From assembly GCF_014645815.1 (NCBI RefSeq), contig NZ_BMML01000002.1:635924-699923 (forward strand): 64,000 nucleotides of DNA, written 5' to 3'. Positions 16,320 to 24,672 of the stretch are shown piece after piece. A model generated the notes under the pieces. The model saw only the letters and a list, made by a program, of their open reading frames with translations. It ran no database searches and was not told the DNA's origin. Each line of letters starts with the position of its first letter. The first letter of the stretch is position 1. A program made the translations under genes and the position numbers. This DNA comes from Streptomyces fuscichromogenes (GTDB lineage Bacteria; Actinomycetota; Actinomycetes; Streptomycetales; Streptomycetaceae).

Positions 16320-17822
16320 GTGAACGTTCCTGACCCCACGGCGACGGACGCGGGCCGTCCGGCCCGCCCGCTCACGGTGCGCCACCACATCGGCGGCGAG
16401 TGGACCGAGCCGCTGGGCGGAGGGACCTACCCCGACCACGACCCGTGGACCGGATCCGTCATGGCGACGGTCGCCGCGGGCGACGCCGAGGACGCCCGCC
16501 GGGCGGTGGACGCCGCCCAGGCGGCCTTCGCCGGGTGGGCCGACGCGCTGCCGGCCGAGCGACAGCGGGTCCTGCTGCGCGCGGGCGACCTCCTCGACCG
16601 CCGTCGCGAGGAGGTCATCGGCCTCCTGACGAGGGAGACGGGGTGCGGCCGCCACTACGCGACGGTCCAGCTGGACTTCAGCGTCTCCCTGCTCCGCCAG
16701 GCCGCCGGACTCCCCTACACCGCTGTCGGACAGGTGCTGCCCTCCGACATCCCCGGCACCCGGGCGCTCGCCGTCCGCCAGCCGGTCGGAGTCGTCGCGG
16801 CCATCGCCCCGTGGAACGCCTCCCTGGTGCTGTCCGGTCGCAGCATCGTCGGCCCGATCGCCCTCGGCAACACCGTCGTCCTCAAGCCGTCCGAGGAGTC
16901 GCCCCTCACCGGCGGCACGCTCTGGGCCGAGATCTTCGCCGAGGCCGGACTCCCGCCGGGCGTCCTCAACGTGATCACCCATGCCCCCGGCGACGCCGGC
17001 GCCGTGGCGGACGCGCTCATCTCGCATCCCGCGGTGCGCCGCATCAACTTCACCGGCTCCACGCCCACCGGACGCCGCCTCGCCGAGACGGCCGGCCGCC
17101 ACCTCAAGCGCATCGTCCTCCAGCTCAGCGGCCAGAACCCGCTCCTCGTCCTCGCCGACGCCGACCTGGCCTACGCGGTCGACGCCGCGGTCTACGGCGC
17201 GTTCGTGCACCAGGGGCAGGTGTGCATGTGCGCCCGCCGTATCTACGTCGAGCGGCCGATCGCGCAGGAGTTCACCCGCCTCTTCACCGAGAAGGCGGCG
17301 GCGCTGCCCGTCGGTGACCCGCACGATCCTCGTACCGTGGTCGGACCGGTGATCAACAAATGGGCGCTGTCCCTCCTGGACCGCCGCGTCGAGGAGGCCG
17401 TCTCGATGGGCGCACGTCTCCTGACCGGGGGCACGGCCGAGCCGCCGTGTTACCCGCCCACCGTCCTGACCGACGTCCCCGAGGGCGCCGAACTCGCCTT
17501 CGACGAGACCTTCGGGCCGGTCGTCATCCTGGAGACGGTCGACGACGCCGACCATGCCGTGGAGCGCGCGAACGCCTCCCGCTACGGACTGACCGCGGGT
17601 GTCCTGACCGGCGGAGCCCATCGTGGACTGGACATCGCCCGCCGCCTTGAGGCCGGGATAGTGCATGTCAACGACCAACCGGTCAACGACGAGCCGAACA
17701 TGCCCTTCGGTGGTGTGAAGGAGAGCGGCTGGGGCCGCTTCGGCACGGGTTTCGCGGCGGAGGAATTCACCGAACTCCGCTGGATCACACTGCGTGGGGA
17801 GCCTCGCGACTTCGCGTTCTGA
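16320..17822 (+). CDS. Aldehyde dehydrogenase family protein with Gln at the general-base position
   Basis: A 500-residue ALDH whose overall pattern (AIAPWNASLVLSGRSIVG, NFTGSTPTGRRL, HVNDQPVNDEPNMPFGGVKE) matches the aromatic/salicylaldehyde subgroup. The nucleophilic cysteine is present (GQVCMCARR, C302), but the motif that normally reads LELGGK is LQLSGQ, putting Gln at residue 268 where the general-base Glu is expected. This may slow deacylation or signal another chemistry, for example CoA-dependent release. GTG 16320 has GAGGGAGA nine bases upstream. It is the last gene of the transporter operon, so its substrate is probably the imported compound or a close derivative. Confidence 0.88.
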   Translation: MNVPDPTATDAGRPARPLTVRHHIGGEWTEPLGGGTYPDHDPWTGSVMATVAAGDAEDARRAVDAAQAAFAGWADALPAERQRVLLRAGDLLDRRREEVIGLLTRETGCGRHYATVQLDFSVSLLRQAAGLPYTAVGQVLPSDIPGTRALAVRQPVGVVAAIAPWNASLVLSGRSIVGPIALGNTVVLKPSEESPLTGGTLWAEIFAEAGLPPGVLNVITHAPGDAGAVADALISHPAVRRINFTGSTPTGRRLAETAGRHLKRIVLQLSGQNPLLVLADADLAYAVDAAVYGAFVHQGQVCMCARRIYVERPIAQEFTRLFTEKAAALPVGDPHDPRTVVGPVINKWALSLLDRRVEEAVSMGARLLTGGTAEPPCYPPTVLTDVPEGAELAFDETFGPVVILETVDDADHAVERANASRYGLTAGVLTGGAHRGLDIARRLEAGIVHVNDQPVNDEPNMPFGGVKESGWGRFGTGFAAEEFTELRWITLRGEPRDFAF

Positions 17823-17854
17823 CGGGGCCGCAGCGGACTTCGGCCGATGACCGT

Positions 17855-18050
17855 CCTGGGCGGGGTGCCAGTAGCGGTACCCCGCCTGGACCGTGATCAA
17901 CTCCGTCTCGGTGATGGAGTCGAGCAGGCGACGGGCGTTCCTGGGGGAGTGCGGGAGATGCACGGTGTCCGGCCAGGAGATGAGGTCCTCGTCCGGCAGC
18001 AGGACGGCGCTCCCCTTGCGGGAGGTGATGTGAACGCGTCCACTTCTCAT
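17855..18050 (-). pseudogene. Fused remnant of a YefM antitoxin and YoeB toxin pair
   Basis: From ATG 18050 the minus strand reads SGRVHITSRKGSAVLLPDED followed by LISWPDTVHLPHSPRNARRL, matching the middle and end of Phd/YefM antitoxins but lacking the first 25-30 residues. After LLDSI the frame continues TELITVQAGYRYWHP, which resembles the C-terminal strand of a YoeB/Txe toxin (typically ...VIxARYHY). The frame then runs on without a stop into the end of the aldehyde dehydrogenase gene. A deletion joining the antitoxin tail to the toxin tail explains all of this. It is the second degraded toxin-antitoxin locus in the window. Confidence 0.55.
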
Positions 18051-18424
18051 GGTGTTTGGCGGCGCGGGACTCCGGAGGCGCAGCGGGGAAGCCGCGGAGT
18101 CTGGTGTGATTTTTGGGTGTCGGGGCGTCAACTCTGCCTGAACGGACTGAATCCACTGCCCGTGGGTTGGGCGTCCGGCGGTGGTCGGGGGAGCCCCAGC
18201 CCATCTGACCTGCGGCGGAGTAGGCGAGCTTCGCTGTCGCCCGCCGCCGGGGCGACTGCTCTGAGGATCGATGCCGAGACCCAGGGGCCGTACAGGGGCC
18301 GGGACGGCGTAGCCGTGTCCAAGCCGACGGTTTCTCCGGGGCGATCCGTTGCCCGCGTTTGCGGGTCGCGCGGCAGGGGCTGGTGCCCCAGAAAGCTCCC
18401 CCGGCCCGACCGCCCGTTCCGGAC
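18051..18424. other. Intergenic region, nothing recognised
   Basis: The 374 bases between the YefM/YoeB remnant and the alpha/beta-hydrolase stop codon show no protein family, hairpin terminator or operator that I can identify. No frame has the strong GC3 bias of the neighbouring genes. Confidence 0.4.
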
Positions 18425-19690
18425 TCAGCCGGTGCTCGTCGGCAGCGGTTCGTCCAGGAGGAAGGCCCGCAGCAGTGCGGTGTAGCGGCGGGGCTGTTCG
18501 CCCGAGACGGAGTGTCCGGCTCCCTTGACGGTCACCAACGCGGAGCCTGCGAGGGTGTGGTGGTACTCGGCGGTCACGGCGGGCCTGATGAAGTCGCACT
18601 CCCCTCGCATGATCAGAGAGGGGACGCGCAGGGTGCGCAGACGGGGCCGGGGGTCGGGGAGCTTCTCGAAGTCCCTGACGGTCATCTGGTTGCTGTAGAA
18701 GCCCTGAGGGTTGTCGTGCGCGGTGGTGGGCGGAGCGGCCTCGCACGAGGTGCTGTCCTTTCCCTGGAGGGCGACTTCGTGCATCCAGTGGTCCACCTCG
18801 CCGTCGCCGACCAGCGCGTGCGCGGCGCCGGGGTTGATCCCCAGGAGCAGGCTCGCCGCGATGATGCGGGGTGCGCTGTCCAGCCGGTCGAGCCGGGCCT
18901 TCTGGGCGGGGGAGAGACGGTTCCAGGGTTCCCCGGCCCTGGAGCCGGGGTATTGACGGCCCCACAGCGCGCCCGGCGAGGTGAAGACCGCTTTGGCGAC
19001 GTGTTCGCCATGGGCGGCCAGGTACTGGGCGGTGAGCGATCCGCCCCAGGACTGGCCGACCAGGATGATCCGGTCGGCACCGAGTGTGCGCCGGATCGCC
19101 TCCAGGTCGGCGACCTGGCGGGCGACGGTGTATCCGGTGACGTCCCGCAGCCGGGTGGAGCGGCCGGCGCCGAGCTGGTCGTAGGAGTAGACGTCGAAGC
19201 CGTCCGCCGCGAGTTCACGGCCCCCGGTGGGGACGCCCTCGCCGGGGGTACCAGGACCACCGTGCAGGAAGATCACCGGGGTCGGTCTGGCCTTGCCCGC
19301 GGCGGGGGCATGGACGTAGGCGATGCGTGAACCGGTCGGCAGATCCCAGAACCGCACGCCGGGCGGGGCGGGGGCGGCCGTCGTGGTGGGCATCGGACGC
19401 AGGACGGTGACGGCGGCGAGGACGGCGACGGCCGCGGTCAGGCCGGCCGTGAGGAACGCGGACGCCCGCCGCGCCGGGCGGCGGTCGAGGCCGAACAGGG
19501 CGAACGCCGCCCGGACCGGCAGCCCGCCGGCCAGGGCGCCGCAGACGAGACCGACGACGACCAGGACCGGCACGCTCGCGGTGACGAATGCCGCGGCCAG
19601 GAAACCTGCCACCGCCACGGCAGGGGTCAGCAGGAGCGCCAGGAACAACAGGGCACCGCCGGCGACACGGCGGAGAAGTATGCGTGACAT
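18425..19690 (-). CDS. Membrane-anchored alpha/beta-hydrolase (S33 prolyl-aminopeptidase-like)
   Basis: About 421 residues. The first 110 hold three or four hydrophobic segments (VAGGALLFLALLLTPAVAVA; VPVLVVVGLVCGALAGG; a third near 78-95), so the enzyme is membrane-bound with its catalytic part after them. The hydrolase domain has the oxyanion motif HGGPGTPG, the nucleophile elbow GQSWGGS, and acid and histidine around RGECDF and GAGHSVSG, the pattern of S33 iminopeptidases and related esterases. ATG 19690 was chosen because the hydrophobic region begins just after it, though its ribosome site is weak. It lies downstream of the response regulator on the same strand with a 214-base gap. Confidence 0.82.
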   Translation of the reverse strand: MSRILLRRVAGGALLFLALLLTPAVAVAGFLAAAFVTASVPVLVVVGLVCGALAGGLPVRAAFALFGLDRRPARRASAFLTAGLTAAVAVLAAVTVLRPMPTTTAAPAPPGVRFWDLPTGSRIAYVHAPAAGKARPTPVIFLHGGPGTPGEGVPTGGRELAADGFDVYSYDQLGAGRSTRLRDVTGYTVARQVADLEAIRRTLGADRIILVGQSWGGSLTAQYLAAHGEHVAKAVFTSPGALWGRQYPGSRAGEPWNRLSPAQKARLDRLDSAPRIIAASLLLGINPGAAHALVGDGEVDHWMHEVALQGKDSTSCEAAPPTTAHDNPQGFYSNQMTVRDFEKLPDPRPRLRTLRVPSLIMRGECDFIRPAVTAEYHHTLAGSALVTVKGAGHSVSGEQPRRYTALLRAFLLDEPLPTSTG

Positions 19691-19904
19691 GCCTTCGAGG
19701 CTAGAAAGCCGACGCGCGCTGTCCGTCCGGCTCAGGGACGGTTTCGGCGGGGGTGAAGGCCGCCGTGCGGCGGGGTGCCGTCCCCTCCTTGCGGCGGGGG
19801 AACCGGCTTGAGGTACGGCAGGCGCGGTGCCGCGCCAAGTGTCAGGGGCCGTCCGGCAGTCGGATCGACACTCCCGCGCCCGGCAGACACATCCGCACCC
19901 GCCC

Positions 19905-20564
19905 TCACCCCCCACCACCAGGCCTGATCAACCCCGTCTCATACGCCGCGATCGTCGCCTGCACCCGATCCCGCACCCCCAACTTCCCCAGCACGACCGA
20001 CACATGGTCCTTCACGGTCGCCGCGCTCACCCCCAGCACTCCCGCGATCTCCGCGTTGGACAGCCCGCGCGCGACCTGCCGCAGCACTTCCGTCTCGCGC
20101 GGCGTGAGCGGGGAGAGGCGGGAGGGGTCCAGCGGGCCGGGCCCGTCCGTGAACCGGTCGATCAGCGTGCGGGTCACCGCCGGATCGAGCAGCGCGGCGC
20201 CCCCGTGGACCACCCGTACCGCGTCGATCACCCGCTCCGGCTCGGCGTCCTTGAGCAGGAAACCGGCGGCTCCGGCGCGCAGCGCGGCGAACAGGTACTC
20301 GTCGAGACCGAAGGTGGTGAGCACCAGAACACGGGTCGCGGGGCTGCGTTCGGTGATCGCGGCGGTCGCCGCGAGCCCGCCGATCCCCGGCATGCGGACA
20401 TCCATCAGCGCGACGTCCGGCCGCGCCGACAGCGCGAGTTCGACCGCCGTGTCGCCGTCCGCCGCCTGCCCGACGACGCACAGGTCGTCTTCCGCGTCGA
20501 GGATCGCCGCGATCCCGGCCCGTACGACGGCCTGGTCGTCCGCGACGGTCACTCTGATCGCCAT
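19905..20564 (-). CDS. NarL/FixJ-family response regulator
   Basis: A 219-residue two-domain regulator. The receiver domain has acidic residues in VADDQ, the phospho-acceptor in LMDVRMPG, T in LTTFG and K in LLKDA. The C-terminal LuxR-type helix-turn-helix reads LTPRETEVLRQVARGLSNAE, IAGVLGVSAATVKDHVS. ATG 20564 has GGAGG seven bases upstream and lies inside the end of the kinase gene, a 16-base overlap that points to coupled translation. It should be phosphorylated by the kinase at 20549-22561. Targets are unknown. Confidence 0.93.
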   Translation of the reverse strand: MAIRVTVADDQAVVRAGIAAILDAEDDLCVVGQAADGDTAVELALSARPDVALMDVRMPGIGGLAATAAITERSPATRVLVLTTFGLDEYLFAALRAGAAGFLLKDAEPERVIDAVRVVHGGAALLDPAVTRTLIDRFTDGPGPLDPSRLSPLTPRETEVLRQVARGLSNAEIAGVLGVSAATVKDHVSVVLGKLGVRDRVQATIAAYETGLIRPGGGG

Positions 20565-22561
20565 GGGAACGCCTCCGGGAGCCACACGCGGACCGCACCG
20601 CGGTCGGTCGTCGAGAGGGTACCGCCGGCGGCGTCCGTGAGGGCGCGCAGCCGCCGCTCCACCCCGGGAACGGCGGGTGCCGGACCGGAGACCTCCATGC
20701 CGTCGGGGAGCGTGCGCACGGTGAGGGTGACGCCCACGGCCATGAGCGCGGAGGCGGTCCGGTACGCGAAGACCTCCACGGCGGCGGGCAGCGGACGACG
20801 TGCTCCGACGTACCGGACGACGGCGCCGTGGCGCGCGGCCAGCGCGGTGATCCCGGAGACGGTGGGCGGAGGGGCGCCGTCGGCGTCGTCCCCTGCGCGC
20901 AGCCCGGACAGCAGGTCCCGCAGAGCGGTCAGCCCGGCGCGGGCCTCTTCCCGTACGGCCCGCAGATCCCCCTCCTCCGCCGCGGCGACGACCGCCCGCG
21001 CGTGCCGGAGCGCCGTGTCCCGCAGCCCGGCGGCGAACAGCAGACGCTGCGCGGACACCGCCGCGTCCGCCTCCCCGTCGAGCAGGACCCGCCGCCGGGT
21101 GTCCGCGGCCCACAGCCGCTCATGCCGCCGGGCGGTCCGGCGCCCCCACGACCAGACGGCGAGGGCGGGGAGAACCAGCACGCCCGCCAGCACGGCCCAG
21201 GCCACCGTACGGCTGCCGGTGATGCCGCTGCCGCTCGCCAGCGCGAGCCCGCCCACGGCGGCCACGGCGAGCGGCGCGAACAGGCCCCGGCGCCAGGGCA
21301 GACGCAACCCGACGCTGTGGACGAGAGTCAGCTCGACCCACCCGTACACCAGGAAGATGTCGCTCACCGGCGGCTGGGTCCAGCCCGTCCGGTCGCAGGT
21401 CCACCACAGCAGCAGCGCCGACAGCACCGCCGCGAGCGCGCGGCCGGGCGCCCGTGAACGCCAGGCCAGCGGCACGGCGTGCAGGCCCGACAGCACGACG
21501 GTCACCAGCGCGGGCAGCAGGCCGCCGAACGGGGCCGGTACGTCGGCCGACAGCAGGCTCGCACCGAGCGACAGTGCGATCGCCAGGGCCACCAGCGCGT
21601 AGTCGAGCGCGGCCGTCCCACGCCACCGGGGCCACCGGCGGAGGGGAAGAACCGTGCCCGCAGGCAGCGAGGCCCGCACGCGCCAGCCCGCTCCCTCACC
21701 ATGAGGTCCGGCCCGGAACGTCCCGCCCGTCGCGGTGACCGTGACCGCCAGCCCAGCGAGACCGCGTCCGGTGCCGAGGCCCGGCTCGACGGCCGTACCG
21801 CCGTCGTCCGTGACGGTGACGACGAACAGGTGATCGCCGCCGGCCCGTACGGGCTGGTCCCGGTCGTCCGTCGGGTCGATCCGGACGCGCACGGTCGCGC
21901 CCTCGGCGTACCGAGCCGCGTTGGTCAACGCCTCCCGGACGACCCGGTACGTCGCTTCCGTACTGCCCGCCGGTGCCTCGTCGACCGTGCGCCGGTAGTC
22001 CACCGCGTGCGCGGCGGCCAGCGCGTCGACCTCGGTGAAGCCGGCCGCGGTCGCGTCCAGCTCGGTGAGGCGCTCCAGTTCGCGGACGGCCTCCCGGCCC
22101 GCCTCGTCGGCGTGGCGCAGCGCGTCACCGGTCCGTTCCCGGTCGGCGAGCCTGAGCGCGGCGCCCGCGGCCACCACGATCCCGGTCAGCCGATGCGCGG
22201 CCACGTCGTGCAGCTCCGCGGCCAGCCGGTCCCGTTCCGCCAGCGCCGCGAACAGCGGGACCGCCGCCGTGCCTGCCTCGTACTCCGCCAGCGCGGACCG
22301 GCGGGCCGACCGCCGCCTGCGGGAGCGGCCCGTCGCCCAGACGACCGCCACCACCCCACCGGCCGTCAGCGCGACCCCCGCCACGTAGTGCGGCGGTTCA
22401 CCGCGTACGGCGGGGATCGCGGCGACGGCCAGCGTGAGCACGACGGCTCCCGTGAGGGAGGAACCGGCGGTCCTGCGTACGGCCAGCAGACGAACCATGA
22501 TCAGTGAGCAGACCGCCGCGACGAGGGAGAGGACCCATACATGCCCCGCGAAGCCGTTCAT
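20549..22561 (-). CDS. Histidine kinase with a second, degenerate kinase-like module
   Basis: A 670-residue protein with an unusual double build. First module: about three N-terminal membrane helices, a HisKA_3 segment with ELHDVAAHRLTGIVV (phospho-acceptor His), an N-box EALTNAARYAEG and a G-box GTGRGLAGLA. Second module: five or six membrane helices (about residues 315-480), then a helical region (RRRVLLDGEADAAVSAQRLL) that looks like a dimerisation segment without the acceptor His, and a C-terminal ATPase-like fold lacking a recognisable N-box. The second half is probably a pseudokinase sensor or dimerisation partner. It overlaps the response regulator gene. Start ATG 22561 is placed at the first membrane helix. 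Confidence 0.85.
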   Translation of the reverse strand: MNGFAGHVWVLSLVAAVCSLIMVRLLAVRRTAGSSLTGAVVLTLAVAAIPAVRGEPPHYVAGVALTAGGVVAVVWATGRSRRRRSARRSALAEYEAGTAAVPLFAALAERDRLAAELHDVAAHRLTGIVVAAGAALRLADRERTGDALRHADEAGREAVRELERLTELDATAAGFTEVDALAAAHAVDYRRTVDEAPAGSTEATYRVVREALTNAARYAEGATVRVRIDPTDDRDQPVRAGGDHLFVVTVTDDGGTAVEPGLGTGRGLAGLAVTVTATGGTFRAGPHGEGAGWRVRASLPAGTVLPLRRWPRWRGTAALDYALVALAIALSLGASLLSADVPAPFGGLLPALVTVVLSGLHAVPLAWRSRAPGRALAAVLSALLLWWTCDRTGWTQPPVSDIFLVYGWVELTLVHSVGLRLPWRRGLFAPLAVAAVGGLALASGSGITGSRTVAWAVLAGVLVLPALAVWSWGRRTARRHERLWAADTRRRVLLDGEADAAVSAQRLLFAAGLRDTALRHARAVVAAAEEGDLRAVREEARAGLTALRDLLSGLRAGDDADGAPPPTVSGITALAARHGAVVRYVGARRPLPAAVEVFAYRTASALMAVGVTLTVRTLPDGMEVSGPAPAVPGVERRLRALTDAAGGTLSTTDRGAVRVWLPEAFPWRSE

Positions 22562-22903
22562 TGCCCCACGCCGACGGCGGGCGACGGCTCGACGCTCTCC
22601 ATTCCGGCAGACTAATCGGCTTTCTCGGTAGCGGTGAGGAGACGTCGTCGATCGTCGACTGGCGCGTGGTCGGGGTGTTTTCACCGCTCGGGCACAGCGA
22701 GGTCGGTGGCCTGCAGTCAGGCGACTTCGCGGGACCGGGCGCGGGCCCAGCGCGGACAAGCCAGTGCCTTCCCGTCGGTCGGCGAGCACTCTCCAGGCCG
22801 TCGGTGTCGAGGCGACGGGGCTGAACATCCCTGCCCGGTTTCGCAGTACGGCCGGATCGGCAATGGCTTCGCCACCGCCAGGCCGGTGGTGGTCCTGCCT
22901 GGA
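22562..22903. other. Intergenic region, nothing recognised
   Basis: Upstream of the kinase gene, these 342 bases show no protein family or clear operator. Promoters for the kinase (leftward) are expected here but cannot be located confidently. Confidence 0.35.
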
Positions 22904-23060
22904 TCATGTCCGGTCCCGCGCGGCCGAAGCGGCCGTGACCCGGCCGAGTGCGCGGGAGAGGGCGGTGGCATCGGCGAGATCCGCCGGCAGCCACGCCTCG
23001 GCATGTCCGACCCCCCCCGCCCTCCGCCCGGATCGGCAGAAATCCCTCAGCGAGGTTCAT
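22904..23060 (-). pseudogene. Small frameshifted coding remnant at a G8/C8 run
   Basis: The minus strand from ATG 23060 reads MNLAEGFLPIRAEGGG, then meets a run of eight G. With one G fewer the frame would continue GHAEAWLPADLADATALSR, end in SAARDRT and stop at 22904, with strong GC3 bias on both sides of the run. The family is not recognised. Either a short real gene with a homopolymer error or the tail of a decayed gene. Confidence 0.35.
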
Positions 23061-23285
23061 CGCCCCAGGTCAGGAAGGCACTTTCGCGTTACCACCACAA
23101 CAGCCGCCGCGCCCGGCGGAATCGGCGAGGCCAGGGAAACCCCCGATCCCGGCCTCGGGGTGGCCGGACCGTTGTTCAGGGAAACCCCTTCGTCCCCCGG
23201 GTGGATTTGTCGTACTGGCGTGGACGGCACCATCGTCCACGCCGCTACGACGGGGATCACAGGAAACAGTGAGGGCGGGAGAGCG

Positions 23286-24431
23286 ATGAGGGGCTCACGA
23301 TTCGGGATGTCGGCACTGCTGACGGTGTGCGCGCTGGTTCCCACGGCGGGCGGTGCGGTCGCCGCACCGTCCGCCGCGGCACCGGACGGCACCGCGTTGC
23401 AGGCGGCGCTGGACCGGGTGACGGCGACCGGCGCGGTCGGCGCGGTCGCCGAGGTCCGCCAGGGGGACGCCGTATGGCGTGGCAGCAGCGGCAGGTCCAG
23501 GCTGGGCGGCCGGCAACCGGCCCCCGTCGACGGCCGCTTCCGCGCCGGAAGCGTCACCAAGACGTTCACCGCCACCGTGGTGCTCCAGCTGGTGGGCGAG
23601 GGACGGCTGCGCCTGTCCGACACCGCCGAGCGGTGGCTCCCCGGCCTCGTCCCCGCCCCCGGAGGCGACCGGATCACGGTCCGGGATCTGCTCCAGCACG
23701 CCAGCGGCCTGCCCGAGTACACCGACGGGCTGCTCGACGGCGACGTCCCCCGTGACCGCTTCCGCACCTGGACAGCCGCCGAACTGGTCCGACGGGCCGT
23801 CAAGGACGGAGACCGGAACCGCCCTCTGCTGTTCCCGCCGGGCACCGACCACCACTACTCCAACACGGACTACATCGTGCTCGGCATGATCATCGAAAAG
23901 GTCACCGGCCGCTCCTACCGCACCGAGATCGACCAGCGCATCATCCGGCCCCTCGGACTCCGGGACACCCGCCTGCCGGGCTCCTCTCCCTTCCTCACCG
24001 GGCCCCACTCCCACGGCTACGAACCGGTGGAGAAAGGGGACGGGACACTCGTCCCGGTCGACTACACCACCGTCAACATGTCCGTCGCCGGTGCTGCCGG
24101 CGAGATCATCTCCAGCACCGCAGACCTCGACCACTTCTTCCGCACCCTGCTCACCGGCGGCCTCCTGCGCCCGGCCGAGCTGCGCGAGATGACCGCCGAC
24201 CCCAGCGGCGGCGGCTGGGGACTCGGCCTGGAGATCGCCACGCTCCCCTGCGGCACGATCGTGGGCCACGGCGGCGGCACTCCCGGCTACCGCACCGTCT
24301 CCTTCCACACTCTCGACGGCACCCGCCAGGTCACCGTGGACTGGACCGACTGGGGCACCGACGCCGACGCCGACGCCGACGCCGGCCCCGCGGCCCTCGC
24401 CCTGATGACCACCGCCCTGTGCCCCGCGTAG
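23286..24431 (+). CDS. Secreted serine hydrolase, beta-lactamase / D-Ala-D-Ala carboxypeptidase family
   Basis: A 381-residue protein with a Sec-type signal peptide ending near AVAAPSAAA (about residue 27). Catalytic motifs of the class C beta-lactamase/DD-peptidase fold are visible: S89-V-T-K92 in AGSVTKTFT, the tyrosine triad YSN near 193 and HGGG near 325. It most resembles the R61-type carboxypeptidase/esterase group found in several copies in Streptomyces genomes. GGGAG lies four bases before ATG 23286. Near the C-terminus a short GAC-GCC repeat (about 24358-24383) encodes DADADADA. It seems to be a single-gene unit acting outside the cell on peptidoglycan peptides or small esters. Confidence 0.9.
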   Translation: MRGSRFGMSALLTVCALVPTAGGAVAAPSAAAPDGTALQAALDRVTATGAVGAVAEVRQGDAVWRGSSGRSRLGGRQPAPVDGRFRAGSVTKTFTATVVLQLVGEGRLRLSDTAERWLPGLVPAPGGDRITVRDLLQHASGLPEYTDGLLDGDVPRDRFRTWTAAELVRRAVKDGDRNRPLLFPPGTDHHYSNTDYIVLGMIIEKVTGRSYRTEIDQRIIRPLGLRDTRLPGSSPFLTGPHSHGYEPVEKGDGTLVPVDYTTVNMSVAGAAGEIISSTADLDHFFRTLLTGGLLRPAELREMTADPSGGGWGLGLEIATLPCGTIVGHGGGTPGYRTVSFHTLDGTRQVTVDWTDWGTDADADADAGPAALALMTTALCPA

Positions 24432-24672
24432 CCGCCAACGGCCGAACTCCTTGCCTGGCCCGCAACGAGGTAGCAGTCGGAAACGGTGGGCTGACGGCGC
24501 TCCTGGAATTCGGCCACCCGGTCGTCGGCTCCCCCTCAGAGTTGCCAGTCCGCTGATCAGGACCCGTGGCATGTCACTCGTTCCCGCGGATGACTCTTGG
24601 TGCGTTCCGTCAGACCACGGACGGCATACCACGGGTCGATGACAAGGCGCGGTGAAGCGCGCACCATCAGCC

